From Pseudomonas fluorescens (lineage in GTDB: Bacteria > Pseudomonadota > Gammaproteobacteria > Pseudomonadales > Pseudomonadaceae), in NCBI RefSeq assembly GCF_005938625.1, contig NZ_VCNJ01000024.1, positions 186,001 to 250,000 on the forward strand: a stretch of DNA of 64,000 nucleotides, read 5' to 3'. This document shows, piece after piece, positions 1 through 8,404 of the stretch. The notes beneath the pieces were generated by a model. The model saw only the letters and a list, made by a program, of their open reading frames with translations. It was not told where the DNA came from and did not search any database. Each line of letters starts with the position of its first letter. Within the stretch, counting starts at the first letter, position 1. The position numbers were made by a program, and so were the translations under genes.

Positions 1-5
1 CCGGC

Positions 6-440
6 TCAACCATGCATCTGCTTGGCGCGCTGGCAGAACGCGTCCACCAGCGTATTGGCGGCCTGATTGAACAGCGGCCCCAACGTGGCACGCACCAGCG
101 GCCCGGCGTAATCGAACGACAGATCCAGACTGATCTTGCAGGCCTTCTCGTTCAACACCTTGAACACCCAGACGCCGTGCAACTGATTGAACGGGCCTTC
201 TTCTAGGTTCATTTCGATCGACTGCCCCGGCACCAGCGTATTGCGCGTCACAAAATGCTGGCTGAGACCACCCTTGGCCACGCCAACACTGGCGCGCATA
301 TGCTCTGGTGAGCTTTCCAGCACTTCAGCGGACGAGCACCACGGCAGAAATTCCGGGTAACGCGCCACGTCGTTGACCAGGTCGTAGAGAAATTGCGCCG
401 GGTACGGCAGCAGCGCTGATCGTTGAATATGTGTCGTCAT
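6..440 (-). CDS. ratA: RatA-family START-domain protein (ubiquinone-binding/ribosome-association toxin family)
   Basis: 144 aa, the usual length for the RatA/YfjG family. The sequence begins MTTHIQRSALLPYPAQ and contains the family's DVARYPEFLPWC segment and the C-terminal PLFNQAANTLVDAFCQRA helix typical of a single START/polyketide-cyclase fold. In E. coli the family member is described as blocking 70S assembly, while relatives bind coenzyme Q; which role applies here cannot be told from sequence. The start at 440 is preferred over an upstream in-frame start at 470 because a GGAAG sits about 10 nt upstream and because the longer form would overlap the preceding symporter gene. Neighbourhood with smpB, divergently placed 1.5 kb away, matches the conserved yfjG-yfjF-smpB arrangement. 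The next gene (probably rnfH) lies outside the window. Confidence 0.9.
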   Translation of the reverse strand: MTTHIQRSALLPYPAQFLYDLVNDVARYPEFLPWCSSAEVLESSPEHMRASVGVAKGGLSQHFVTRNTLVPGQSIEMNLEEGPFNQLHGVWVFKVLNEKACKISLDLSFDYAGPLVRATLGPLFNQAANTLVDAFCQRAKQMHG

Positions 441-447
441 GTGAGCG

Positions 448-1851
448 TTACTTCCAGAGCTGAGCGGCAAACACTACAAGAATGCCGATGGGCGCCACGT
501 AGCGCATCAAAAACAAAGACAGGGCGAACAGTGCCGGATTGCGGATCGACAACTCGTCGCGTACCGCTTCACGCCCCATCACCCATCCGGCAAACAGCAC
601 AAAACACAGGCCACCGAGCGGCAACATGATCCGCGAGGTGAAGAAATCGATCACGCCAAAGAAGTCCAGACCGCTCTGCGCACCCCATTGGTAGAGATGG
701 AACATCCCGCCTTCGTTCACGAAAAACTTGGCTTCCTTCCAGATATTGAAGGAGAACACTGTGCCCAGACCGACGAACCAGCAGATGAACGCCAGCCAGA
801 AAGTCACCCACGCGCGACTGACTTTCGTGCGCTCAACCAGATAGGCAACCATTGGTTCCAGCAGGGAGATCGCCGAACTCCATGCCGCAATCGCCACCAG
901 CACAAAGAACACCACACCCATCAGTTGACCGAAAGCCACGTTACCGAAAGCAAATGGCAGGCTGACGAACATCAGGCCAGGCCCTTCGCTTGGATTCAGG
1001 CCGCCGGCGAATACAATCGGGAACAGGGCCAGACCGGCGACCAGAGACACAAAGGTATCGAGCAGTGCCACGCCGACGACTGTGCCCGACAACGACGAAC
1101 TCTTAGGCATGTAAGCGCCGTAGATCATGATCGAGCCGACACCGACGCTCAGCGAGAAGAACGCATGCCCCATCGCCGGCAACAAACCGTCGAGGACTTT
1201 TTCCGGGTGGAAGTCGAACATGAAATGCACGCCCTCCATGAAATGCCCGGTGGTCATGCTGTAACCCAGCAATACCAGGATCATCACAAACAGCAGCGGC
1301 ATCATGATGCGCAAGCTGCGCTCAAGCCCGGCGACCACGCCCTTGGCGATCACGTACGCTGACAGCAGCATGAATATCGTGTGCCAAAGTGTCAGGCGCC
1401 ATGGATTGGAGATGACATTGCCGAAATAGGCACCAACCTGATCGGCCGTCGCGCCCTGGAAGTCGCCGCGCCCCATATCGACGATGTAGTCCAGCGACCA
1501 GCCGCCGACCACACTATAGAAAGACAGGATCAACAATGCCGTGATCATCCCGGCGAACGCGCCCCACGACCACTTGCCCGAATGCCCGGCTTCCAGTGCC
1601 AGCACCTTCAAAGCGTTCGCCGGACTTTGCCGGGCGCGCCGGCCGATCAGGGTTTCAGCGAGCATGACCGGGATACCGATCAGCGCGATGCACGCCAGAA
1701 ACATCAGTACAAACGCACCGCCGCCGTAGACCCCGACCATGTAGGGGAACTTCCAGATACTACCCAGTCCCACGGCCGAACCGGTCGCGGCGAGTATGAA
1801 TACCCAGCGGCTAGCCCAACTGCCGTGGACAGAAACCTTGTCTGTCGACAT
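448..1851 (-). CDS. Sodium-dependent transporter, NSS/SNF family
   Basis: 467 aa integral membrane protein with about 11-12 hydrophobic segments. It has the NSS family signature near the N terminus ([19 protein letters not shown], roughly residues 22-40), where the unwound first helix binds sodium and substrate in LeuT-type folds, and [12 protein letters not shown] in the middle. It probably imports an amino acid or related amine with sodium across the inner membrane; substrate cannot be assigned. The stop lies only 8 nt before the ratA start, so both may be co-transcribed. Start ATG at 1851; the 118-bp gap to smpB holds divergent promoters. Confidence 0.9.
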   Translation of the reverse strand: MSTDKVSVHGSWASRWVFILAATGSAVGLGSIWKFPYMVGVYGGGAFVLMFLACIALIGIPVMLAETLIGRRARQSPANALKVLALEAGHSGKWSWGAFAGMITALLILSFYSVVGGWSLDYIVDMGRGDFQGATADQVGAYFGNVISNPWRLTLWHTIFMLLSAYVIAKGVVAGLERSLRIMMPLLFVMILVLLGYSMTTGHFMEGVHFMFDFHPEKVLDGLLPAMGHAFFSLSVGVGSIMIYGAYMPKSSSLSGTVVGVALLDTFVSLVAGLALFPIVFAGGLNPSEGPGLMFVSLPFAFGNVAFGQLMGVVFFVLVAIAAWSSAISLLEPMVAYLVERTKVSRAWVTFWLAFICWFVGLGTVFSFNIWKEAKFFVNEGGMFHLYQWGAQSGLDFFGVIDFFTSRIMLPLGGLCFVLFAGWVMGREAVRDELSIRNPALFALSLFLMRYVAPIGILVVFAAQLWK

Positions 1852-1954
1852 CGTTTATCACGCCCAAGCGTTAGAAAAGAGGCCGCATTGTCCGGGATTC
1901 ACTCAACCTGCTCAAGCACGCAGCATCACCGTAGCCGACAGCCGTTTATCTCCA

Positions 1955-1960
1955 TATAAT
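1955..1960 (+). promoter_or_regulatory. Probable -10 element of smpB
   Basis: A perfect TATAAT lies at 1955-1960, only 9 nt before the smpB ATG at 1970. A start of transcription 6-8 nt downstream would leave almost no 5' leader. No purine-rich ribosome binding site is visible between the -10 box and the ATG. The -35 region is not obvious. Confidence 0.55.
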
Positions 1961-1969
1961 GCCGCCCCT

Positions 1970-2452
1970 ATGGCTAAACAGAAGAAACACCCAACAGGGA
2001 CCATCGCGCAGAACAAAAAGGCGCGACACGATTACTTCATCGAGCATAAGTTCGAGGCTGGTCTGGTCCTGGCCGGCTGGGAAGTAAAAAGTCTGCGGGC
2101 AAGCAAGCTACAGCTGGTCGACAGCTATGTCCTGCTCAAGGATGGCGAAGCGTGGTTGCTCGGCAGCCACATCACGCCTCTTATGACCGCAAGCACCCAC
2201 GTCATCGCTGACCCGGTGCGCACACGCAAATTGCTGCTCAACCGCCGCGAGCTGGAAAAGCTTGCAGCGATGGTGCAGCAAAAGGGTTACGCCTGCGTCT
2301 GCCTGTCCTGGTACTGGAGCAAGCACATGGTCAAGTGCGAGATCGCTCTGGGCAAGGGCAAGAAGGAATACGACAAGCGTGACACCGAGCGCGAGCGCGA
2401 CGCTGGTCGTGAACTGCAGCGTGCGGTGCGCAACAAGGGCAAGGAAGATTAA
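1970..2452 (+). CDS. smpB: SsrA-binding protein SmpB
   Basis: 160 aa, the standard SmpB length. It begins [20 protein letters not shown] and contains the conserved [19 protein letters not shown] strand and the basic C-terminal tail ([20 protein letters not shown]), which inserts into the ribosomal mRNA channel. SmpB binds tmRNA (ssrA, at 11,717 in this window) and delivers it to stalled ribosomes for trans-translation. The start at 1970 gives the conserved family N terminus; the longer in-frame extension from 1796 would run into the divergent symporter gene and is not supported. No Shine-Dalgarno is seen. Confidence 0.97.
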   Translation: MAKQKKHPTGTIAQNKKARHDYFIEHKFEAGLVLAGWEVKSLRASKLQLVDSYVLLKDGEAWLLGSHITPLMTASTHVIADPVRTRKLLLNRRELEKLAAMVQQKGYACVCLSWYWSKHMVKCEIALGKGKKEYDKRDTERERDAGRELQRAVRNKGKED

Positions 2453-2468
2453 TTTCTTCTGCCTTTAG

Positions 2469-2544
2469 AGCGTATTCGCGAGCAAGCTCGCTCCCACCTT
2501 GGAATGCATTTCAAATGTGGGAGCGAGCTTGCTCGCGAACGCTA
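2469..2544. repeat. REP inverted pair (GGGAGCGAGCTTGCTCGCGAA type)
   Basis: Two REP units face each other around a short spacer just after smpB. Each unit has the core GGGAGCGAGCTTGCTCGCGA, itself palindromic around GAGCTTGCTC. The pair can form a long hairpin and lies between convergent smpB and lldR. Confidence 0.85.
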
Positions 2545-2571
2545 TTGCAGCATCACCACAGAAACAACTGA

Positions 2572-3339
2572 TCACATCCCCTTGCGCCGCTCCGCCCGAG
2601 CCATGCGCTGAACCTCTTGCCGCACCTCTTCCAGCACTTCCTGCACATATAAAATATGTCGGCTGGAGACTTCCCGCGCCTGCTCCGCGCGACCTTCGAT
2701 AATCGCCAGATACAACTCCCGATGCTGGGAAATCAGCATGTCGCGGGTCTCCGTGCGCTGCTTGTACATGCCGCCAATGTTGGTCACCACGTTGCGCTTG
2801 AGCAGATCAAACAGCCCACGAATGGTGTGCAGCAACACCGCGTTATGACTCGCCTCGGCAATCGCCAGATGGAATTTCGCATCCGCCGCGCCCTCCTCCG
2901 CCCGACTGACTTCGTCGTGGCGTGAATAGCAGTCCTGCAACTCTTCGAACGCCGCCGTCAGCCGCTCGCGATCAACATCCGTCGCGCGCAATGCTGCGTA
3001 ATAGGCGCACGATGCCTCCAAAGTGTGCCGAAACTCGAGCAAGTCGCGCTGTGCTTCAGGATTGCTTTCGAGCAGTTGCAACAGCGGATCACTGAACGTC
3101 GAACCCAGACTTTCCACCACATAATTGCCGCCACCCTGACGACTGACCAGCAAGCCTTTCGCCGCCAGTTTCTGAATAGCCTCACGCAGCGACGGCCGTG
3201 AGACGCCAAATTGTTCGGCCAGCGTGCGCTCCGCCGGCAGCCGCTCACCGGACTTCAGCGTGCCCTCAAGGATCATCCCCTCAAGTCGCTCGACAATATC
3301 GTCAGACAAACGGCGCTGCCGAATCTGATCAAACCCCAT
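2572..3339 (-). CDS. lldR: FadR-type GntR regulator of lactate use, LldR
   Basis: 255 aa with an N-terminal winged helix (LAEQFGVSRPSLREAIQKLA, about residues 43-62) and a C-terminal FCD ligand domain containing the metal-site segments KFHLAIAEASHNAVLLH and SQHRELYLAIIEGRAEQA. This is the FadR subfamily layout. It is divergent from the lactate permease at 3602, with a matching palindrome between them, so it most likely represses the lactate operon until lactate binds. A PdhR-like role is a weaker alternative given that the two families share operator type. Confidence 0.88.
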   Translation of the reverse strand: MGFDQIRQRRLSDDIVERLEGMILEGTLKSGERLPAERTLAEQFGVSRPSLREAIQKLAAKGLLVSRQGGGNYVVESLGSTFSDPLLQLLESNPEAQRDLLEFRHTLEASCAYYAALRATDVDRERLTAAFEELQDCYSRHDEVSRAEEGAADAKFHLAIAEASHNAVLLHTIRGLFDLLKRNVVTNIGGMYKQRTETRDMLISQHRELYLAIIEGRAEQAREVSSRHILYVQEVLEEVRQEVQRMARAERRKGM

Positions 3340-3533
3340 AACTCATTTCTCCACGATCCCGACCGCTCGCCGGGCTCTCTATTCTGGCCTATCGGCGCCT
3401 TGCCGACACCTACCAGACGCCACTTGCCGAAACCGGATCAGATGCGATCTGCACCGCTTGTTCGACAAAAGTTTTAGCGCGGCAAATTGACACACCTACA
3501 TCAAGGCTTTTACCCTAGCCAACAGCGATTGTA

Positions 3534-3550
3534 AATTGGTATTACCAATT
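3534..3550. promoter_or_regulatory. LldR operator palindrome
   Basis: AATTGGTATTACCAATT is a perfect 7-bp inverted repeat around a 3-bp centre. It carries the TTGGTnnnACCAA core known for FadR-subfamily regulators such as LldR and PdhR. It sits 52 bp before lldP in the lldR-lldP divergent region. Confidence 0.75.
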
Positions 3551-3601
3551 ATCCAAGAACGCTGACAGTGCCTGACCAACAACAATTAGGGGCCACCCCA
3601 T

Positions 3602-5296
3602 ATGCAAACCTGGCAACAGCTCTACAGCCCGCTCGGCAGTCTCGGCGTGTCCGCACTCGCGGCCGTCATCCCCATCGTGTTCTTTTTCCTCGCGCTGGCG
3701 GTGTTCCGCCTCAAAGGCCACGTGGCCGGGAGCATCACCCTCGCCCTGTCGATTGCCGTAGCAATCTTCGCGTTCCAGATGCCGGTCGACATGGCCTTCG
3801 CGGCCGCCGGGTATGGTTTCGCCTACGGTCTGTGGCCGATTGCCTGGATCATTGTCGCGGCGGTATTCCTCTACAAACTGACGGTCAAAAGTGGTCAATT
3901 CGAGGTCATTCGCAGTTCGGTGTTATCGATTACTGACGACCAGCGCCTGCAAGTGCTGCTGATCGGTTTCTGCTTCGGTGCATTTCTGGAAGGTGCCGCC
4001 GGTTTCGGCGCGCCCGTGGCGATTACTGCCGCGCTGTTGGTCGGGCTGGGCTTCAACCCGCTGTACGCCGCCGGCCTGTGCCTGATCGCCAACACCGCAC
4101 CGGTGGCGTTTGGCGCCTTGGGTATTCCGATCATTGTTGCCGGGCAAGTCACCGGCATCGACGCGTTCAAGATCGGCGCCATGACCGGTCGCCAGCTGCC
4201 GCTGCTCTCGCTATTCGTACCGTTCTGGCTAGTGTTCATGATGGACGGCCTGCGCGGCGTGCGTGAAACCTGGCCGGCTGCACTGGTCGCGGGCCTGAGC
4301 TTCGCCGTCACTCAATACTTCACCTCGAACTTCATCGGCCCGGAACTGCCGGACATCACTTCGGCCCTGGCCAGCCTGATCTCGCTGACCCTGTTCCTGA
4401 AAGTCTGGCAGCCGAAACGTACCGCAGGAGCGCAAATCGCCGGCGCCACGTCGAGTGCAGCAATCACCGCGAGCGTCGGCGGTTTCGGTCAAAAGCGCAC
4501 AACCGTGGCTTCGCCTTACAGCCTCGGGGAAATTTTCAAGGCCTGGTCGCCGTTCCTGATCCTCACCGTGCTGGTGACCATCTGGACGCTGAAGCCTTTC
4601 AAAGCGATGTTCGCCGCCGGCGGCTCGATGTACAGCTGGGTGTTCAACTTCGCGATCCCGCACCTTGATCAGCTGGTGATCAAAACCGCACCGATCGTTG
4701 CAGCTCCGACGGCCATCCCTGCGGTGTTCAAACTTGACCCGATTTCCGCGACCGGCACAGCGATTTTCTTCTCCGCGCTGATCTCGATGCTGGTGCTGAA
4801 GATCAACTTCAAAACTGGTCTTACCACTTTGAAAGAGACCTTCTACGAACTGCGCTGGCCAATCCTGTCGATCGGCATGGTCTTGGCGTTCGCTTTCGTC
4901 ACCAACTACTCCGGCATGTCTTCGACAATGGCTCTGGTACTGGCCGGTACGGGCGCAGCATTCCCGTTCTTCTCGCCGTTCCTTGGTTGGCTCGGCGTGT
5001 TCCTCACCGGCTCGGATACTTCGTCCAACGCGCTGTTCAGCTCACTGCAAGCGACCACCGCGCACCAGATCGGGGTCAACGACACTCTGCTGGTGGCGGC
5101 CAATACCAGTGGCGGCGTGACCGGCAAGATGATCTCGCCACAATCGATCGCCGTGGCCTGTGCCGCGACCGGGCTGGTGGGCAAAGAATCGGATCTGTTC
5201 CGCTTCACCCTCAAGCACAGCCTATTCTTTGCAACGATTGTCGGTCTGATCACCCTGGCTCAGGCCTACTGGTTCACCGGCATGCTGGTGCACTAA
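3602..5296 (+). CDS. lldP: L-lactate permease LldP
   Basis: 564 aa, the normal LldP length, with about 12-14 membrane segments. Family motifs include the glycine-rich [20 protein letters not shown] and, near the C terminus, the [15 protein letters not shown] segment. It imports L-lactate (and often D-lactate and glycolate) with protons across the inner membrane. The start ATG follows a GGGGCC purine-poor leader at modest spacing. It is first in a run of five same-strand genes for lactate oxidation and carries the LldR operator in its promoter region. Confidence 0.96.
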   Translation: MQTWQQLYSPLGSLGVSALAAVIPIVFFFLALAVFRLKGHVAGSITLALSIAVAIFAFQMPVDMAFAAAGYGFAYGLWPIAWIIVAAVFLYKLTVKSGQFEVIRSSVLSITDDQRLQVLLIGFCFGAFLEGAAGFGAPVAITAALLVGLGFNPLYAAGLCLIANTAPVAFGALGIPIIVAGQVTGIDAFKIGAMTGRQLPLLSLFVPFWLVFMMDGLRGVRETWPAALVAGLSFAVTQYFTSNFIGPELPDITSALASLISLTLFLKVWQPKRTAGAQIAGATSSAAITASVGGFGQKRTTVASPYSLGEIFKAWSPFLILTVLVTIWTLKPFKAMFAAGGSMYSWVFNFAIPHLDQLVIKTAPIVAAPTAIPAVFKLDPISATGTAIFFSALISMLVLKINFKTGLTTLKETFYELRWPILSIGMVLAFAFVTNYSGMSSTMALVLAGTGAAFPFFSPFLGWLGVFLTGSDTSSNALFSSLQATTAHQIGVNDTLLVAANTSGGVTGKMISPQSIAVACAATGLVGKESDLFRFTLKHSLFFATIVGLITLAQAYWFTGMLVH

Positions 5297-5332
5297 ATCA
5301 ATAAGAAACGTACAAGCAACACAGAAAAAACC

Positions 5333-5357
5333 GACGCCGGTCCGTGATGCCGGCGTC
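5333..5357 (+). terminator. Hairpin between lldP and lutA
   Basis: GACGCCGG/CCGGCGTC stem around an 8-nt loop, in the 161-bp gap after lldP. There is no T-run on the plus strand, so it may stabilise or partly attenuate the transcript rather than end it. Confidence 0.45.
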
Positions 5358-5457
5358 AGCAATTCACAACCCGGTCTGTAAGGCTGCTGAAAGCAATGCT
5401 CTCTATATTCAGCAGCCACAACAGACGGATAACCGGGCCCACCCGGAGACACGCCTG

Positions 5458-6282
5458 ATGAGCGAGCTTTTTTACAACGCCGTGCCGAACGCGACCCGCG
5501 TGGCACCGCCACTGCCCGAACCTCGGCAATACCCCAGCGAGAAACCGTCGCGGGTTTATCTGTTCGGCACGTGTGTGGTCGACCTGTTCTACCCCGAAGC
5601 CGGGATGGACGCGATCCACTTGCTGGAGCGCGAAGGGATCCGGGTCGAGTACCCGCAAGGGCAGAGCTGCTGCGGCCAACCGGCCTATACCTCGGGTTAC
5701 ACCGAGCAGGCGCGGACGGTAGCGCGCTCGCAACTGGCGCTGTTTGCCGGCGATTATCCGGTGGTGGTGCCGTCGGGTTCCTGCGCGGGCATGCTGCGCG
5801 AGCATTACGCCGACTTGTTCAAGGACGAGCCGGAAACGTTGAAACAGGTTCAGGCCCTCGCGGCCCGCACCTATGAACTGGCCGAGTTTCTGCTGTTCGT
5901 CTGCAAGGTGCAGCTCAAGGACAGCGGAGCACCGGTCAAAGTCGCGCTGCACACTTCGTGTTCGGCACGCCGCGAAATGAACACCCACCTGCACGGCCGC
6001 GAGCTGTTGGCGCAGTTGAGCAATGTGGAACGGGTCAACCATGACCACGAAAGCGAATGCTGTGGCTTCGGTGGGACATTCAGCGTCCGTATGCCAGACA
6101 TTTCCGGCGCGATGGTGGCTGACAAGACCAAAGCGTTGAAGGATTCCGGCGCGCACAAGGTGTTGAGTGCCGACTGTGGCTGTTTGATGAACATCAACGG
6201 CGCATTGGAGAAACAAAAAGAAGCGCTACGCGGGCAACATCTCGCCAGCTTCTTGTGGCAACGAACCGGGGGGGCGCAATGA
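5458..6282 (+). CDS. lutA: L-lactate oxidation complex subunit LutA/LldE (CCG Fe-S protein)
   Basis: 274 aa with two cysteine-rich CCG domains: GQSCCGQPAYTSG in the first half and ESECCGFGGTFSVR in the second, plus HTSCSARR. This is the LutA/LldE/YkgE pattern, thought to ligate an iron-sulfur cluster and pass electrons in the LutABC L-lactate dehydrogenase. The start ATG at 5458 has GGAG 9 nt upstream; the longer frame from 5344 crosses the intergenic hairpin and is rejected. The stop overlaps the next start (ATGA). Confidence 0.94.
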   Translation: MSELFYNAVPNATRVAPPLPEPRQYPSEKPSRVYLFGTCVVDLFYPEAGMDAIHLLEREGIRVEYPQGQSCCGQPAYTSGYTEQARTVARSQLALFAGDYPVVVPSGSCAGMLREHYADLFKDEPETLKQVQALAARTYELAEFLLFVCKVQLKDSGAPVKVALHTSCSARREMNTHLHGRELLAQLSNVERVNHDHESECCGFGGTFSVRMPDISGAMVADKTKALKDSGAHKVLSADCGCLMNINGALEKQKEALRGQHLASFLWQRTGGAQ

Positions 6283-7733
6283 GCACTTCCGCGATTATTC
6301 CTACGGTCGCCGTAGAAGAAGATTTCCGCACCCGGGCACACAATGCCTTGGGCGATCAGCAGCTGCGGAACAACTTCCGCACTGCCATGGACTCACTGAT
6401 GGTCAAGCGGGCAGCCGCTTTCAGTGATGCCCACGAAAGAGAACATTTGCGCGCACTGGGCAATTCGATCAAAGCCCGCGCGCTGTCCAAGTTGCCCGAC
6501 CTGCTCGAGCAACTGGAACAGAACCTGACCCGCAACGGTGTGACAGTGCACTGGGCGGAAACGGTGGACGAGGCCAATGGCATCGTCTTATCGATCATCC
6601 GCGCTCACGAGGCGCGGCAAGTGATCAAGGGCAAATCGATGGTCAGCGAAGAGATGGAGATGAACCATTTCCTCGAGGCTCGGGACATTGAATGTCTGGA
6701 GTCCGATATGGGGGAATACATCGTTCAGCTCGACCACGAGAAGCCTTCACACATCATTATGCCGGCGATCCACAAGAATGCCGGTCAGGTCGCGTCCTTG
6801 TTCCACGACAAACTTGGCGTGGAATACACCAAGGACGTTGACCAACTCATTCAGATTGGTCGCAGAGTCCTGCGGCAGAAATTCTTCGAAGCGGACATCG
6901 GCGTCTCCGGTGTCAACTTCGCGGTGGCCGAAACCGGCACCCTGCTGCTGGTGGAAAACGAAGGCAACGGCCGCATGACCACCACCGTGCCGCCGGTGCA
7001 CATCGCTGTCACCGGCATCGAAAAGGTTGTGGAAAACCTGCGCGACGTGGTGCCGCTGCTGTCACTGCTGACGCGCTCGGCGCTGGGCATTCCGATCACC
7101 ACTTACGTCAACATGATCTCCGGCCCGCGCAAGGAGCACGAACTCGACGGCCCGCAAGAAGTGCATCTGGTGCTGCTCGACAACGGACGCAGCCAAGCCT
7201 TTGCCGACAGTGAACTGCGTCAGACCTTGAACTGCATCCGCTGCGGCGCCTGCATGAATCACTGCCCGGTCTACACCCGCGTCGGCGGCCACACGTATGG
7301 CGAGGTGTATCCGGGGCCGATCGGCAAAATCATCACCCCGCACATGGTCGGTCTGGCCAAAGTCCCGGATCACCCGAGTGCGTCATCGCTGTGCGGTGCC
7401 TGCGGCGAAGTGTGTCCGGTAAAAATTCCTATCCCGGCGATCCTGCGGCGCCTGCGCGAAGAAAACGTCAAAGCCCCTGACAGCCCGAATCAAGTGATGC
7501 GCGGTCAGGGCAGCAAGTATTCGCGCAAGGAACGCTTTATCTGGAACGCCTGGGCCAAGCTCAACAGCTCGCCAATTTTGTATCGATTATTCGGTTTCTT
7601 CGCCACACGCTTGCGGGCATTGACGCCAAGCAACGTCGGCCCTTGGACGCAAAATCACAGCGCGCCAAAACCCGCCGCCCGCTCACTGCACGACATGGCC
7701 CGCGAGCATCTGGCCAAACAGGGAGACCGCTGA
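6279..7733 (+). CDS. lutB: L-lactate oxidation complex subunit LutB/LldF (ferredoxin-like)
   Basis: 484 aa. The N-terminal two thirds is the LUD domain (NFAVAETGTLLLVENEGNGR); then two 4Fe-4S motifs follow, CIRCGACMNHCPVY and CGACGEVCPVKIP, and a C-terminal DUF3390-like tail. It is the electron-transfer core of the cytoplasmic LutABC complex oxidising L-lactate to pyruvate. It overlaps lutA by 4 nt and lutC by 1 nt, indicating translational coupling. Confidence 0.95.
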   Translation: MSTSAIIPTVAVEEDFRTRAHNALGDQQLRNNFRTAMDSLMVKRAAAFSDAHEREHLRALGNSIKARALSKLPDLLEQLEQNLTRNGVTVHWAETVDEANGIVLSIIRAHEARQVIKGKSMVSEEMEMNHFLEARDIECLESDMGEYIVQLDHEKPSHIIMPAIHKNAGQVASLFHDKLGVEYTKDVDQLIQIGRRVLRQKFFEADIGVSGVNFAVAETGTLLLVENEGNGRMTTTVPPVHIAVTGIEKVVENLRDVVPLLSLLTRSALGIPITTYVNMISGPRKEHELDGPQEVHLVLLDNGRSQAFADSELRQTLNCIRCGACMNHCPVYTRVGGHTYGEVYPGPIGKIITPHMVGLAKVPDHPSASSLCGACGEVCPVKIPIPAILRRLREENVKAPDSPNQVMRGQGSKYSRKERFIWNAWAKLNSSPILYRLFGFFATRLRALTPSNVGPWTQNHSAPKPAARSLHDMAREHLAKQGDR

Positions 7734-8404
7734 TGAGCGCCAAGCAAAATATCCTCGGCAAGCTGCGGAAAAGTCTGACGGGCGCCACGCCGATTGCCGA
7801 CGACTTCGATGTCGATCTGGTGACGCAGCCTTACACCTACAGCGCCGAACAACGCATCCCGCAACTGCGCAAATTGATGGAAGCGGTGCACACCGAAATC
7901 CACCTGACCTCGGGCGAAGAATGGCCGGCGCTGCTTGCGCAATTGCTGCGTGATCGTCAGTTGCCGAGTCTGTTAATCGCACCGACTACAGCGCATGGGC
8001 AACGCATCACACAACATTGGGCGAACTATCCTGACCTGCCAACGCTGAAGTCCTACGACCGGCCGATGGAAGAGTGGAAAGCCGAACTGTTCAACGACAC
8101 GCCGGCGAGTCTCACCGGCACCCTCGGCGCCATCGCCGCCACTGGCAGCCTGATCATGTGGCCAACCCGCGAAGAACCGCGGCTGATGAGCCTGGTACCA
8201 CCGGTGCATTTCGCTCTACTCAAGGCCAGCGAAATCCGCGACAACTTCTATCAGGTGCAGCAGGAATTCGAATGGGCGCAAGGCATGCCGACCAACGCAT
8301 TGCTGGTGTCCGGCCCGTCGAAAACCGCTGACATCGAGCAAGTGCTGGCTTACGGCGCCCACGGCCCGAAAGACCTGGTGGTGCTGATCCTGGAGGACCA
8401 ATGA
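7733..8404 (+). CDS. lutC: L-lactate oxidation complex subunit LutC/LldG (LUD domain)
   Basis: 223 aa. It has the LUD domain seen also in LutB: the TGTLGAIAATGSLIMWP segment followed by LVPPVHFALLKASEI. The start ATG at 7733 overlaps the lutB stop, and the stop overlaps the next start as ATGA. The longer frame from 7643 lies inside lutB. Required with LutA and LutB for L-lactate oxidation in characterised bacteria. Confidence 0.93.
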   Translation: MSAKQNILGKLRKSLTGATPIADDFDVDLVTQPYTYSAEQRIPQLRKLMEAVHTEIHLTSGEEWPALLAQLLRDRQLPSLLIAPTTAHGQRITQHWANYPDLPTLKSYDRPMEEWKAELFNDTPASLTGTLGAIAATGSLIMWPTREEPRLMSLVPPVHFALLKASEIRDNFYQVQQEFEWAQGMPTNALLVSGPSKTADIEQVLAYGAHGPKDLVVLILEDQ

